From Methanoculleus methanifontis (GTDB taxonomy: Archaea > Halobacteriota > Methanomicrobia > Methanomicrobiales > Methanoculleaceae), in contig NZ_VCYI01000021.1 in NCBI RefSeq assembly GCF_030464365.1, positions 1 through 35,689 on the forward strand: DNA of 35,689 nucleotides. Reading direction: 5' to 3'. Positions 1 through 8,382 of the stretch are shown here, piece after piece. The notes beneath the pieces were generated by a model that was given only the letters and a program-made list of their open reading frames with translations, was not told where the DNA came from and made no database searches. The position numbers and the translations under genes are program-made. Each line of letters starts with the position of its first letter. The first letter of the stretch is position 1.

Positions 1-852
1 CGTGTACTCGTTTAAGTCACGGGTGACCGCGATGGCCTCGTCGATGTTGTGGTTCTTCCCGAGCGACTGGGTCACGCCCATGCCGAAGAAGATGATCGCG
101 AAACGGCCGCTCTTGAGCGTCTCAGCGACCTCGTAGATCTTCGCTTTCGGGATTCCCGCGACGACGTCAGGGAGCTGCTCGCCCTTGAACGCCACGCGGA
201 GCGCATTGAGGAGTTCATAGTCGCGCCCCTGCTCGATCTGCAGGTGGACATCCGCCACGCTTGCGGTGTCGGTGGGCCGCGGGTCGACGACGATCATCTT
301 GCGGCCGGTGTGGCCCTTGCCGGTGAAGAATCCGCGGGGGAAGATCGAGTACCGGGACATGTGCCGCGGGTGAGCGTGCGCCGGGTTGCATCCCCAGAAG
401 AGGATCCGGTCGGCACGGTTCTTGACCTCACCGAGTGTGCAGCTCGGAATCCCGATATCCTGCACCGCGATGAGGGATGTCCCGTGGCAGACGGTCGCCG
501 TGTTGTCCATGACCGCTCCGACGGCTTCACCGATCTCTGACCCGACAGCCTGGGCTTCACAGTTCGTGGAACTCCAGCCGTACATCAGGGGCTTCTTTGC
601 GTCGGTGAGCATTCTGGCGGTATACTCGGCCGCCTCGTCGTAGGAGATCTCCTTCCATGACCCGTCCTCCTGCCTCATGCGGGGGCGGGTGATACGGTCC
701 TTTGCCTGGGAGTGGAGGAACTTCTCGGCGCCGATAGCGCACGCGTTGTAGACCTCGTGGAGTTCTTTTCCGTCATCGCTGACGACAACTTCGAGGTCAT
801 CGCAAAGCGTTCCGCAGAACGGGCAGATTACGTCGGTTACTGTCTTGGTCAT
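1..852 (-). CDS. fwdB: Formylmethanofuran dehydrogenase subunit B, 3' end outside window (partial)
   Basis: This is the catalytic molybdenum/tungsten bis-pterin subunit of formylmethanofuran dehydrogenase, which makes formylmethanofuran from CO2-derived formate in the first step of methanogenesis. The reading frame is open from its ATG at 852 to the left edge (284 codons; the family has about 430 residues, so about one third is missing). Near the start it has the CPFCGTLCDD motif with Cys10, Cys13 and Cys17, and Cys38 in NACAIG; together these should bind one [4Fe-4S] cluster. TVCHG carries Cys122, which matches the position of the metal-binding Cys or selenocysteine of the family; the codon is TGC, so this is a cysteine form. 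The ATG overlaps the stop of fwdD by four bases (ATGA), which indicates translational coupling. Whether the enzyme uses Mo or W cannot be read from the sequence. Confidence 0.93.
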   Translation of the reverse strand, partial: MTKTVTDVICPFCGTLCDDLEVVVSDDGKELHEVYNACAIGAEKFLHSQAKDRITRPRMRQEDGSWKEISYDEAAEYTARMLTDAKKPLMYGWSSTNCEAQAVGSEIGEAVGAVMDNTATVCHGTSLIAVQDIGIPSCTLGEVKNRADRILFWGCNPAHAHPRHMSRYSIFPRGFFTGKGHTGRKMIVVDPRPTDTASVADVHLQIEQGRDYELLNALRVAFKGEQLPDVVAGIPKAKIYEVAETLKSGRFAIIFFGMGVTQSLGKNHNIDEAIAVTRDLNEYT

Positions 853-1250
853 GCTAGTTCACCCCTGCATCCCTTGCGCACCAGTTCCAGTGAGCTGAGG
901 ACGGGTTCGTTTTTGGCGACCTCCACTTCCACCGGCGTACCTTTAAAGGTAGGCATACCGGTCGAGTAGGTGTTCGGGTTGACCACCATGTTTGCCCAGG
1001 GCCCCATCGGTATATACGCTACACCGGGGTGAGGGCCCTGGGTTGCATCGACCGCCTTGACGATGACGCTGCCGTAACTGCTGGTGACGCGTACGTTCGT
1101 GTTGCGGTAAGTTCCCAGCTTTTTAAAGTCCGCCGGGTCGAGTTCGATGATCCCGCAGGCGGTGGTGTAGGCGGGTTTTTCCTTCCCCGCCTCCATGGAC
1201 ACCCCCTGCTGGATCGTGCGACCCGTGATCAAATTCACTCTGATTGCCAT
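849..1250 (-). CDS. fwdD: Formylmethanofuran dehydrogenase subunit D (molybdopterin dinucleotide-binding)
   Basis: FwdD is the small subunit that completes the molybdopterin guanine dinucleotide pocket together with FwdB; it corresponds to the C-terminal domain of larger formate dehydrogenase-like enzymes. The 133-residue product starts MAIRVNLITGRTI and has the family's GRTIQQG segment near the N-terminus and the PMGPWANMV stretch around residues 80-90. The length fits the family (about 130). It lies 27 bases after mvhD and overlaps fwdB by four bases. That order (mvhD-fwdD-fwdB) places a Hdr electron-transfer subunit directly next to the catalytic Fwd genes. Confidence 0.93.
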   Translation of the reverse strand: MAIRVNLITGRTIQQGVSMEAGKEKPAYTTACGIIELDPADFKKLGTYRNTNVRVTSSYGSVIVKAVDATQGPHPGVAYIPMGPWANMVVNPNTYSTGMPTFKGTPVEVEVAKNEPVLSSLELVRKGCRGELA

Positions 1251-1277
1251 TCTTATTCATCCCCTGTCTATTGTGTA

Positions 1278-1703
1278 TTATCTGGCAAACTCTTTGAGCG
1301 GGCTTGGACCAAGCTCGGTGACGGTCTTGACGACGTCTTCCATGACCGTTCCCCACTTTGCACCCTCGGATGCGGAGACGAAGGTCATTCTGAGACGCTT
1401 GTCGTCAAGGCCAATGTTCTTGAGGACACTCTTCAAGAGGAACATCCTCTTGGCTGCCTTGTAGTTGCCCTCAAGGTAGTGGCAGTCGCCGAAGTGACAG
1501 CCGGAGACGAGCACGCCGTCCGCCCCGTCCTGGAATGCCTTCAGGATGAAGAGGGGGTCGACCCGGCCCGTGCACATCACGCGGATGGCACGGATGTCGG
1601 GTGGATACTGAATACGGGCGCCGCCGGCAAGGTCTGCACCGGCGTAGGAACACCAGTTGCAGATGATGGCGATGATCTTTGGTTTCCAGTTCTCGTCTGC
1701 CAT
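1278..1703 (-). CDS. mvhD: MvhD/FlpD-type [2Fe-2S] electron-transfer subunit of heterodisulfide reductase
   Basis: The 141-residue product is the small iron-sulfur protein that passes electrons from a hydrogenase or formate dehydrogenase to HdrA. Five cysteines are in the family arrangement: CNWC near residue 15, one in VMCTGRVD, and SGCHFGDC further on. The DPLFILKAFQDGADGV block is typical. Its ATG follows the hdrA stop directly with no gap, so it should be co-translated with hdrA. No mvhA or mvhG hydrogenase gene lies in the window, so the electron donor (F420-reducing hydrogenase, formate dehydrogenase or another partner) must be encoded elsewhere. Confidence 0.93.
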   Translation of the reverse strand: MADENWKPKIIAIICNWCSYAGADLAGGARIQYPPDIRAIRVMCTGRVDPLFILKAFQDGADGVLVSGCHFGDCHYLEGNYKAAKRMFLLKSVLKNIGLDDKRLRMTFVSASEGAKWGTVMEDVVKTVTELGPSPLKEFAR

Positions 1704-3725
1704 TTACTGTTCACCTCCGAGGAGGAATGCATCGATCTGTGCAACGATCTGTGGGGTTGCGAAGTGCTGCATCCAGATTGCACCGCCGGGGCAGAACCCG
1801 CCGCAGGTGCCGCAGCCCTTGCACTTGGCTTCGGTGACCTGCATGACCTTGCGGCCGTCCTTCTCGACGAGCGCGAGGGCACCGTAGGGGCACAGGTTGA
1901 CACACAGTCCGCATCCGGCACATTTCTCCTCGATACACTGGGCGAAGTAGGGCTCGAGCTCCACCTCTCCCTTGTGAATCGGGATGGACGCCGCGGATGC
2001 CGCGCCCTCTGCCTGGGCGACCGTGTCCGGAATATCCTTCGGTCCCTGGCAGACGCCAGCGAGGTAGACGCCGGCAGTGGTGGTGCCGCACGGGTTCAGC
2101 TTCGGGTGTGCCTCAAGGAGCCAGCCGTCCTGCGAGCAGGAGAGGCCGAAGAGTCTCCGCGTCTTCTCGGTCTCGGCGGAGGGCTCAACGGCGGCCGCGA
2201 GCACGACCATGTCGACTTCCATGTCGAGGGGACGGCCGAGGAGCGTATCCTCCGCGTTGACGTGGAGGTTCTTGGTCACCGGGTCTTCGGTGATGTTTGC
2301 TACCCTGCCGCGGATGAACTTCGCACCCTCGTCCTGGATGCGGTAGTAGAACTCCTCGTACATCTTCCCGAAGGACCGGATGTCCATGTAGAAGATGTAG
2401 GGTACCGCGCCGGGGATCTTCTCGATGATCTGGTGGGCGTGCTTGAGCGAGTACATGCAGCAGAACCGCGAGCAGTACGGCTTGCCGACGCCGGTGTTGT
2501 CACGGGAACCCGCACAGAGGACGAATGCGACCTTCTTCGGGGTTTCGCCGTCGCTCGGGCGGACAAGGTGGCCGCCGGTCGGGCCGGACGCACAGATCAG
2601 GCGCTCGAACTCGAGCGACGTGATGACGTTGTCGTAGTTCTTGTAGCCCCACTCGAACTTCTTTTCGATGGGGAAGATGTCGTAGCCCGTGGCAAGGATG
2701 GCGGTACCGACCTTGACGGTGATGAGTTCGTCCTCTGCGTCGAGGTCGATTGCCTTCTTCTCGCCGCATGCCTCGACACAGAGGCCGCACTTGACGCAGG
2801 CGTCGAAGTCGACGGTGTAGATCAGCGGGGAGACCTGCGGGTGGTAGATGTAGACCGCCTTTCTCGGCGCCATGCCGAGCTCGAACGGGTTCGGCTTGAT
2901 GACCGGGCAAACGGCTTCACAGTCACCGCACCCGGTACAGCCGCCGCCGACGATGCCGCGGGCTTCGGCCTCTGCCGGGGTGAGGACACCACGTGCCTTC
3001 TTCCGGAGGGTGACATCGAAGTTGCCGATGTATCCCTCGACCGCCTCGACCTCAGTGTAGGTGAGGAGCTCGATGCCCTCGTGCCGGTAGACATCCACCA
3101 TCTTCGGGGTCAGGATACACTGCGAGCAGTCCAGCGTCGGGAAGGTCTTGTCGAGCTGGGACATCCTGCCGCCGATCGTGGGGTTCTTCTCCACGAGGTA
3201 GGTCTTGATGCCTGCGTTCGCAAGGTCGAGCGCTGCCTGCATGCCGCCGACACCGCCGCCGACGACCATGGCCGCCTTCTCCACGGGGACGCTCTTCGGG
3301 ATGAGGTCTTCAAGCAGGGAGGCCTTTGCTACGGCGATCCGGACTGCGTCCTTCGCCTTGGATGTGGCCTCTTCGGGCTGGTGCATGTGCACCCACGAGT
3401 TCTGCTCGCGGATGTTTGCCATCTCGAACCGGAAGGGGTTCAAGCCGCCCTCAGCGGTTGCGTTACGGAATGTGGGCTCGTGAAGACGGGGTGAACAGGC
3501 CGCCACGACGACTCCGGTCAGGTTATGCTCGGCGATTGCCTCCGCGATCTTGTTCTGGCCGGGGGTCGAGCACATGTACTGGTAATCGTCGGCGATGGCG
3601 ACGTTCGGGAGCGTCTGGGCGTATTCCATTACCGCCTTGACGTCGATGGAGCCCGCGATGTTGGTGCCACAGTGACACACAAAAACGCCAATTCTTGGCT
3701 CTTCGTTCTTTTTGACTTCTGCCAT
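1704..3725 (-). CDS. hdrA: Heterodisulfide reductase subunit A, flavin-bifurcating iron-sulfur protein
   Basis: HdrA carries the FAD at which electrons are bifurcated between ferredoxin and the CoM-S-S-CoB heterodisulfide. The 673-residue product shows an N-terminal cysteine region (VCHCG at 16-20, later a Cys in AACSPR), a Rossmann FAD-binding site (VVGGGVGGMQAA near 154-165), the conserved LDCSQCILTPKM segment near 199-209, two [4Fe-4S] motifs at about 263-273 and 310-320, and two more near the C-terminus (CAGCGLCVNLCP and CKGCGTCGGFCP). The ATG at 3725 is preferred because GAGGTG sits eight bases upstream; a GTG at 3740 that overlaps the hdrB stop is the alternative. All expected cluster ligands appear as cysteine, with no sign of selenocysteine. 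Confidence 0.96.
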   Translation of the reverse strand: MAEVKKNEEPRIGVFVCHCGTNIAGSIDVKAVMEYAQTLPNVAIADDYQYMCSTPGQNKIAEAIAEHNLTGVVVAACSPRLHEPTFRNATAEGGLNPFRFEMANIREQNSWVHMHQPEEATSKAKDAVRIAVAKASLLEDLIPKSVPVEKAAMVVGGGVGGMQAALDLANAGIKTYLVEKNPTIGGRMSQLDKTFPTLDCSQCILTPKMVDVYRHEGIELLTYTEVEAVEGYIGNFDVTLRKKARGVLTPAEAEARGIVGGGCTGCGDCEAVCPVIKPNPFELGMAPRKAVYIYHPQVSPLIYTVDFDACVKCGLCVEACGEKKAIDLDAEDELITVKVGTAILATGYDIFPIEKKFEWGYKNYDNVITSLEFERLICASGPTGGHLVRPSDGETPKKVAFVLCAGSRDNTGVGKPYCSRFCCMYSLKHAHQIIEKIPGAVPYIFYMDIRSFGKMYEEFYYRIQDEGAKFIRGRVANITEDPVTKNLHVNAEDTLLGRPLDMEVDMVVLAAAVEPSAETEKTRRLFGLSCSQDGWLLEAHPKLNPCGTTTAGVYLAGVCQGPKDIPDTVAQAEGAASAASIPIHKGEVELEPYFAQCIEEKCAGCGLCVNLCPYGALALVEKDGRKVMQVTEAKCKGCGTCGGFCPGGAIWMQHFATPQIVAQIDAFLLGGEQ

Positions 3726-3736
3726 GTATTTGCACC

Positions 3737-4639
3737 TCACAGGATCTTCTTCAGGAACGGCTCAACATCAACGGCATGAAGATCGAGTGCAAGCTCGTCC
3801 GGGCTCATGCCCTGTGCCAGTCCCAGGAGTTCGTTGTAGTGCAGGACGGGGAGTCCCCATTCGATGCCGAACTTCTCCTCAATCTCGACCTGTCCCCTGT
3901 CGTACTGGAGCTGGCAGAACGGACAGACCTCGGTCAACGCATCCGCGCCCACTTCCTGCAGGTTGATCATCTTCTCGTTCGTGATATCGAGAGCATGTGC
4001 CAGGTCGTATCCACGGACACCGCCGCCGGCACCACAGCACTGCATCTTGTTGCGGTACTGGACCGGTTCGGCGCCGAGCGCGGCGACGAGTTCCTCGATC
4101 CACATCGGGTTCTCGGTGTCCCCGAAGTGCCGCTCCTTTCCGGGCTTCAGGAGGTGACAACCGTAGTGGACGGCGATCTTCGCGCCGGTCAGGGGGCGCG
4201 TGACGCTCTCGGCGATCTTGTCGATGCCTACGATCTTGGGGTCGTAGTAGAGTTCAGCGAGGTGCCAGACATCGATGGTTCCCTTGAACTCCATATCGAT
4301 CTCTGCAAGCACCTCGTTGGCCCCGTCGCGGAGGTCATCGTTGTGCTTCAGTTTCTCGTTGACTTCATAGATCGACTTGTAGCACCCGTTGCAGATCAGG
4401 GTGATGTCCATGCCCATCTGCTCGGCGAGCACGATGTTTCTGGCTGCCATGGCGTACCAGACGTTTAAGTCGATCGCACCGAACGCACCCGGTGCCGGGC
4501 AGCAGCTTGCGCCCTTCAGGGGCAGAAGGTCGATGCCGAGATTCGCGCTGGTCCGGATGGCCGACGCCTCAATGCCGGGGTACCGGTTCGGGGCGATGCA
4601 CCCGAGGAAGAATGCATACTGACGATTGTTTCCACTCAT
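3737..4639 (-). CDS. hdrB: Heterodisulfide reductase subunit B (CCG-domain catalytic subunit)
   Basis: HdrB holds the two non-cubane [4Fe-4S] clusters that split the CoM-S-S-CoB disulfide. The 300-residue product has the two CCG-type cysteine regions expected: CCPAPGAFGAID near residue 42 with an upstream FLGC, and CNGC, YGCHLLKPG, MQCCGAGGG and VCPFCQ further on. The length matches the family (about 300). It lies five bases downstream of hdrC and about a dozen bases ahead of hdrA. The small hdrCB pair and hdrA form the complete soluble HdrABC enzyme. Confidence 0.96.
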   Translation of the reverse strand: MSGNNRQYAFFLGCIAPNRYPGIEASAIRTSANLGIDLLPLKGASCCPAPGAFGAIDLNVWYAMAARNIVLAEQMGMDITLICNGCYKSIYEVNEKLKHNDDLRDGANEVLAEIDMEFKGTIDVWHLAELYYDPKIVGIDKIAESVTRPLTGAKIAVHYGCHLLKPGKERHFGDTENPMWIEELVAALGAEPVQYRNKMQCCGAGGGVRGYDLAHALDITNEKMINLQEVGADALTEVCPFCQLQYDRGQVEIEEKFGIEWGLPVLHYNELLGLAQGMSPDELALDLHAVDVEPFLKKIL

Positions 4640-4643
4640 GGTT

Positions 4644-5225
4644 TCACTCTCCCTCCGCGAGGATTCTGTCTGCTTTCTCTTTCATCTTGTAGTGATCGAT
4701 GATCTTCCTGAGGCCCGGCAGGTACTCGGGGTACTTGTGCGTCGTCTCAGGTTCTTCATCGAGTCCGAGCTTCTTCCTGGCCGCGCGGTTCGCGTCGTTG
4801 TTCGGGACACCGTGGCCGGTCTTGTAGATCGCCTGGACTGTCTTGAGGAAGTTGCGCGGCACAATGTCCCGCTTGAACGCCAGGTTCCTCATCGCCATGA
4901 TCGCGTCGGTCGGCGCGAGATTACGGGGGCACCGGTCGGTGCAGCTGTAACAGGTGGTGCAGAGCCAGAGGTCCGGGTCGGTGAGGACTTCTTCCTCGAG
5001 GCCAAGGATTGCCTTGCGCATGAACAGCCGGATACGGTATGAACTCCGGGGTGCCGAGGGGCACGAACCGGTGCAGGTGCCGCACTGGTAACACATGTGG
5101 GCGGCTGTCCGTCCCAGTCTCTCTACCTCTTTGATAAACTCCGGGTTGCTATCGGACACGTAGTAGTTCCTGTCCTGAAGCTTTTCAACGAGTTTCTGGT
5201 CTTTATAATCTTTTTTCACTGCCAT
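4644..5225 (-). CDS. hdrC: Heterodisulfide reductase subunit C (two [4Fe-4S] clusters)
   Basis: HdrC relays electrons from HdrA to HdrB. The 193-residue protein has two ferredoxin motifs, CYQCGTCTGSCP and CTTCYSCTDRCP, each with four cysteines, in an otherwise helical and charged protein with no membrane segment; it is therefore the soluble type and not HdrE-linked. The ATG at 5225 is ten bases after the fwdF stop. The C-terminal tail is rich in Lys and Glu. Confidence 0.95.
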   Translation of the reverse strand: MAVKKDYKDQKLVEKLQDRNYYVSDSNPEFIKEVERLGRTAAHMCYQCGTCTGSCPSAPRSSYRIRLFMRKAILGLEEEVLTDPDLWLCTTCYSCTDRCPRNLAPTDAIMAMRNLAFKRDIVPRNFLKTVQAIYKTGHGVPNNDANRAARKKLGLDEEPETTHKYPEYLPGLRKIIDHYKMKEKADRILAEGE

Positions 5226-5235
5226 TGGCTATCCC

Positions 5236-6405
5236 TCATGCCTCTTCTGCTTCTCCCAGAACTTTGACCTCAATCTCTCCGGGGGCGGCCTCTTTGACCT
5301 TCGATGTCCTCGGAGTGAGGAGTTTCTCCTTGATCTGCTTGAAGAGATCCGTTTCTTTATCCTGCATCCGGATACCTGTCCGCCGGAGAACAATCGCATC
5401 CTCGCTCGGGCAGGCGTTGACGCAGGCACCGCAGAGGATACAGAAGTCCTTGTTGATGGCGATATTGGCCTCAACCTCTCCCTTCATATCCTTTGCAGGG
5501 AGGGGGGACGGCAGGTAGAGCGCGTTGCAGGGGCAGACCTCGACACAGGTCGAGCACCCGCCGGGGCACTTCTCGGGGTGGATCTCGATGTCTCCCTCGA
5601 AGATCTTCTCGACGGTGATTGCCTCCTCCGGGCAGGACGTGACGCACCAGGTACAGGTGCAGCAGTTGTCCTGCTCGATGTTGACCTTGCCGGGCAGCTT
5701 GCTGCTGATGATCTCGCGTTCGAGGGTGATGCACTCCTGAGGGCAGGCCTCGACGCAGATCATGCATCCGTCGCAGGTGGTCTCTTCCCACTGGACATCT
5801 CCTTCGACCTTGCCGGTCTCGGGGTTCGCGGGCTTGCGAACGACGGTGATGCTCGGACAGAGTTCGCCGCAGATGCCGCAGACGTCGCACTTCTCGGTGT
5901 CGACGGTAAACGTCGTCTTGGTCTGCAGTGCGGTCTCGCGCGGTTTGCCGGCTTCGTCGCCGCCCTCGAACGCGGGGACGTCACGGTTGATGGCGTCCCT
6001 CGGGCAGACTTCCTCACAGATGGTGCACCGGTCGCACTTCTCCTCGTCGATCGTTGTGACCATGTCGTAGGTGGGGAATCCCTCCTGCTCGAGGATCGGG
6101 AGGCGCTCCTCCCCGTCGATCTTGAGTGTCATCGCATTGAAGGGGCACATGATGACACAAACGCCACAATACGAACACTTCTCAGGGTCGACGTCGACGG
6201 GTTCTGCGTAGTCGATTGCCCCGCGGCGCGTTGCACCGACGGGTCCGAGCACGATCGCCTCTTCCGGGCAGGCGTCGACACAGATGCCACAGCCTGTACA
6301 GGTCTCGGCGTTCAGGATCAGGTTATTGACTGCCTTCAGGAGCCTCTGCTCCATGACGACATTCTGACCGTCCCGCGTTTTGGAATACTTTGGAAACAGT
6401 GCCAT
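5236..6405 (-). CDS. fwdF: Polyferredoxin with eight [4Fe-4S] motifs, FwdF type
   Basis: The 389-residue product contains eight cysteine motifs of the CxxCxxCxxxCP kind, in order CTGCGICVDACP, CSYCGVCVIMCP, CDRCTICEEVCP, CDVCGICGELCP, CDGCMICVEACP, CTCTWCVTSCP, CPGGCSTCVEVCP and CILCGACVNACP; the seventh has one extra residue between its first cysteines. FwdF of known Fwd complexes also has eight clusters and forms the electron wire that links distant sites of the complex. Because hdrC follows after ten bases, this polyferredoxin is a plausible bridge between the Hdr and Fwd parts. The alternative, a general polyferredoxin such as MvhB, is less likely next to fwdG, fwdD and fwdB. Confidence 0.88.
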   Translation of the reverse strand: MALFPKYSKTRDGQNVVMEQRLLKAVNNLILNAETCTGCGICVDACPEEAIVLGPVGATRRGAIDYAEPVDVDPEKCSYCGVCVIMCPFNAMTLKIDGEERLPILEQEGFPTYDMVTTIDEEKCDRCTICEEVCPRDAINRDVPAFEGGDEAGKPRETALQTKTTFTVDTEKCDVCGICGELCPSITVVRKPANPETGKVEGDVQWEETTCDGCMICVEACPQECITLEREIISSKLPGKVNIEQDNCCTCTWCVTSCPEEAITVEKIFEGDIEIHPEKCPGGCSTCVEVCPCNALYLPSPLPAKDMKGEVEANIAINKDFCILCGACVNACPSEDAIVLRRTGIRMQDKETDLFKQIKEKLLTPRTSKVKEAAPGEIEVKVLGEAEEA

Positions 6406-6420
6406 ATTCTAGTATCACTC

Positions 6421-6693
6421 CTAGACTTCCACTTTTCGGGCCTTCGCCCGGCTTTCCCACGGTCCTACAAGCTTGATGACTCCATAGGGGCATGCCTGGA
6501 CACATACGCCGCAGCCGGCGCAGAGCTCTGAGTTGAAATCAAGGATGACGGCCTTGCCGTCGCGGACCTTGTAGATCTTCTCCTTGGTTGCTGGATCTTC
6601 AGTGTAGAGCTCGAGAGCGTCGACCGGACATGCCACCACGCAGTTGTTGCAGCCTGTACATCGTTCCATATTGATGTGCAATGCAAATGCCAT
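6421..6693 (-). CDS. fwdG: Small two-cluster ferredoxin, FwdG type
   Basis: The 90-residue product starting MAFALHINMERC has two [4Fe-4S] motifs, CTGCNNCVVACP and CAGCGVCVQACP, and matches the size of FwdG. The ATG at 6693 is chosen because an upstream start at 6747 would add 18 residues that do not look like ferredoxin and would run into the A+T-rich promoter region. It is the first gene of the operon, 15 bases ahead of fwdF. FwdG is a basal subunit that joins FwdF to the catalytic part of formylmethanofuran dehydrogenase. Confidence 0.85.
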   Translation of the reverse strand: MAFALHINMERCTGCNNCVVACPVDALELYTEDPATKEKIYKVRDGKAVILDFNSELCAGCGVCVQACPYGVIKLVGPWESRAKARKVEV

Positions 6694-6713
6694 GGTATCA
6701 CGCACCAGATCTG

Positions 6714-6730
6714 ATCGATTAAAAATCGAT
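6714..6730. promoter_or_regulatory. Perfect palindrome in the leader of the fwd-hdr operon
   Basis: ATCGATTAAAAATCGAT has two perfect 7-base arms around AAA. It lies 20 bases upstream of the fwdG start, between the A+T-rich promoter candidates and the gene. This is a suitable place for a repressor or attenuator, but no known regulator site is recognised. Confidence 0.4.
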
Positions 6731-6743
6731 ATAAAAAGAATTG

Positions 6744-6830
6744 TCAAAGAATATACATAAACTTTCTGAAATCCGGCAGCCTTATATTTCAGAACTATGA
6801 TTATCCGTCAATTTTTATAAATTAAAACGG
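6744..6830 (-). promoter_or_regulatory. A+T-rich promoter region of the fwd-hdr operon
   Basis: Read on the minus strand this stretch holds several TATA-like boxes: one around 6816-6826 (plus-strand TTTTTATAAATT) and one around 6750-6762 (plus-strand AATATACATAAA). They stand out from the G+C-rich surroundings and lie about 60-130 bases ahead of fwdG. Which one is used cannot be decided from the sequence. Confidence 0.4.
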
Positions 6831-6892
6831 GTGCTATGTTAATCCAATGCCCAAAATCTCATTGCTATGCGGACATCGGGGCGCGGGGGGAA

Positions 6893-6928
6893 ATCAAAAA
6901 CCTTAAATCTTAAATCGGGGTTTTTGAT
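6893..6928. repeat. 10-bp inverted repeat enclosing a short tandem repeat
   Basis: ATCAAAAACC (6893-6902) and GGTTTTTGAT (6919-6928) are perfect reverse complements and enclose CTTAAAT twice in tandem. The element lies between the divergent fwd-hdr operon and ftr. It may be an operator or a hairpin. Confidence 0.5.
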
Positions 6929-6930
6929 GA

Positions 6931-7308
6931 AAATCGGTGGTCAATCCGCCCCGGCAACGTTGAGGGCGTGCAGGATCGCTCCCCGGACCGCCGGGGGCGC
7001 CCATCCGCGCTCCTGGGGTGGCCCGATGCACGTTGCGCGGTGTGAGAGGCAACCGTTTATGTATCAACCGACTCTTCGCTCTTCGATGGAGGTCTCTGCT
7101 CCCCTCCGGAAAACAGTTCTTCTTCTGTGCCCGCAGTCCCTGTGCTGTACCCGGGATTGCCCTGCAGGGCAGGTGGACAGGCCTGCGGGTGTCGTGAAAC
7201 GTCTCTTCGGATGAAGCCCGGCGCCGGTCGGGTGCGCACGCCCGGGTAAAAAAGAAACCTTATTCTGTCCATATCATAACATTGTAGCAAACGAGGTGTA
7301 TTCTATCC
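6931..7308. other. Intergenic region upstream of ftr
   Basis: No convincing gene is seen here. The centre (about 6950-7050 and 7100-7250) is G+C-rich and the part next to ftr is A+T-richer, with TATA-like runs near 7053 (TTTATGTA) and 7256 (CCTTATTC). A ribosome-binding site, GAGGTG, lies at 7292-7297 ahead of the ftr ATG. Short frames on both strands have no recognisable protein features. A long leader or a small RNA cannot be excluded. Confidence 0.4.
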
Positions 7309-8217
7309 ATGGAACTGAATGGCGTTACTATCGATGATACCTATGCAGAGGCGTTCCCAACCTGGGTGGCACGGCCCGTTATCACCGCGGTCACCGAGGA
7401 GTGGGCATACAAGGCAGCAGTGGAGGCCGTAGGGTTTGCCACCTCGACCATCGGGTGTCCGGCGGAGGCAGGTATCGACTGCTTCGTCTCGCCCGACGAG
7501 ACTCCGGACGGCCGCCCCGGCTACGCGATCATGATCTGCGCGAGCAAGAAGAAGCTGAAAGAGCAGGTTGTGGAGCGTCTCGCCGAGTGCATCCTCACCG
7601 CCCCGACGACGGCGGTCTTCGACGGTCTTTCGGACGTCGTCGCCGAGGTCCCGGAGAAACTCCCGGTCAAGCTCCACTTCTTCGGCGACGGCTACGAGGA
7701 GAAGCGCGAGGTCGGCGGCAGGACGGTCTGGGCCATCCCGATCATGGAGGGCGAGTATATCGGTGAGGAGGAGTTCGGCGCCGTCAAGGGTGTTGCGGGC
7801 GGCAACTTCTTCATCATGGGCGAGAACCAGATGGCCGCCCTGACGGCCGCTCAGGCGGCGGTCGACGCAATCAGCGGCGTCTGCGGTGTCATCACGCCCT
7901 TCCCCGGCGGCATCGTCGCGAGCGGTTCGAAGGTCGGCAGCAACAAGTACAAGTTCATGGGCGCAAGCACGAACGAGGCCTACTGCCCGACCCTCCGTGA
8001 GAAGGTCGAGGGCAGCAAGGTCCCCGAGGGCGTCAAGGCCATCTACGAGATCGTCATCGACGGCGTCGACGAGGACTCGATCAAGACCGCGATGGCCGAG
8101 GGCATCCGGGCGGCGACCAAGGTGCCGGGCGTGAAGTTCATCAGCGCAGGGAACTTCGACGGCAGCCTCGGGAAGTTCAAGTTCGACCTGAAGGACGTCC
8201 TGGCTGAGTACCTCTAA
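7309..8217 (+). CDS. ftr: Formylmethanofuran:tetrahydromethanopterin formyltransferase
   Basis: Ftr moves the formyl group from formylmethanofuran to tetrahydromethanopterin (or tetrahydrosarcinapterin), the step right after Fwd. The 302-residue product fits the family length (about 297) and starts with the typical [19 protein letters not shown]. Other conserved blocks are [30 protein letters not shown], and [20 protein letters not shown] near the middle. It is a cytosolic, soluble enzyme. The gene stands alone, divergent from the fwd-hdr operon. It ends at 8217 just ahead of a T-run. Confidence 0.96.
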   Translation: MELNGVTIDDTYAEAFPTWVARPVITAVTEEWAYKAAVEAVGFATSTIGCPAEAGIDCFVSPDETPDGRPGYAIMICASKKKLKEQVVERLAECILTAPTTAVFDGLSDVVAEVPEKLPVKLHFFGDGYEEKREVGGRTVWAIPIMEGEYIGEEEFGAVKGVAGGNFFIMGENQMAALTAAQAAVDAISGVCGVITPFPGGIVASGSKVGSNKYKFMGASTNEAYCPTLREKVEGSKVPEGVKAIYEIVIDGVDEDSIKTAMAEGIRAATKVPGVKFISAGNFDGSLGKFKFDLKDVLAEYL

Positions 8218-8218
8218 A

Positions 8219-8230
8219 TCTCTTTTTTTT
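8219..8230 (+). terminator. Oligo-T terminator after ftr
   Basis: TCTCTTTTTTTT directly follows the ftr stop codon. Archaeal transcription commonly ends in such T-runs without a hairpin. Confidence 0.55.
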
Positions 8231-8382
8231 GTGGTGGTTCTTGAGGGGACCGTCTGTTTGGTGCTGTTGGCGGGGCCGTGGCCTTTGGAGGCGGGACTGG
8301 TGAAGGTTTTCGGTGCGATGAAGGTGATGTGATATCTGGAGTTCAACTGTTGCAAGACTGCGGCCGACAGAACAGTCGAAGC

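Noticed and set aside
480-500. Possible selenocysteine codon at the metal site of FwdB
   Set aside because: The codon at residue 122 is TGC, so the residue is cysteine.
1029-3494. Long open frame (821 codons) on the plus strand opposite hdrA, mvhD and fwdD
   Set aside because: It is the antisense shadow of recognised genes, caused by G+C-rich codon bias; the protein has no domain and is rich in Asp, Leu and Arg.
6931-7308. Possible tRNA or other structured RNA upstream of ftr
   Set aside because: The G+C-rich stretches do not give a cloverleaf or T-loop consensus; no tRNA was found elsewhere in the window either.
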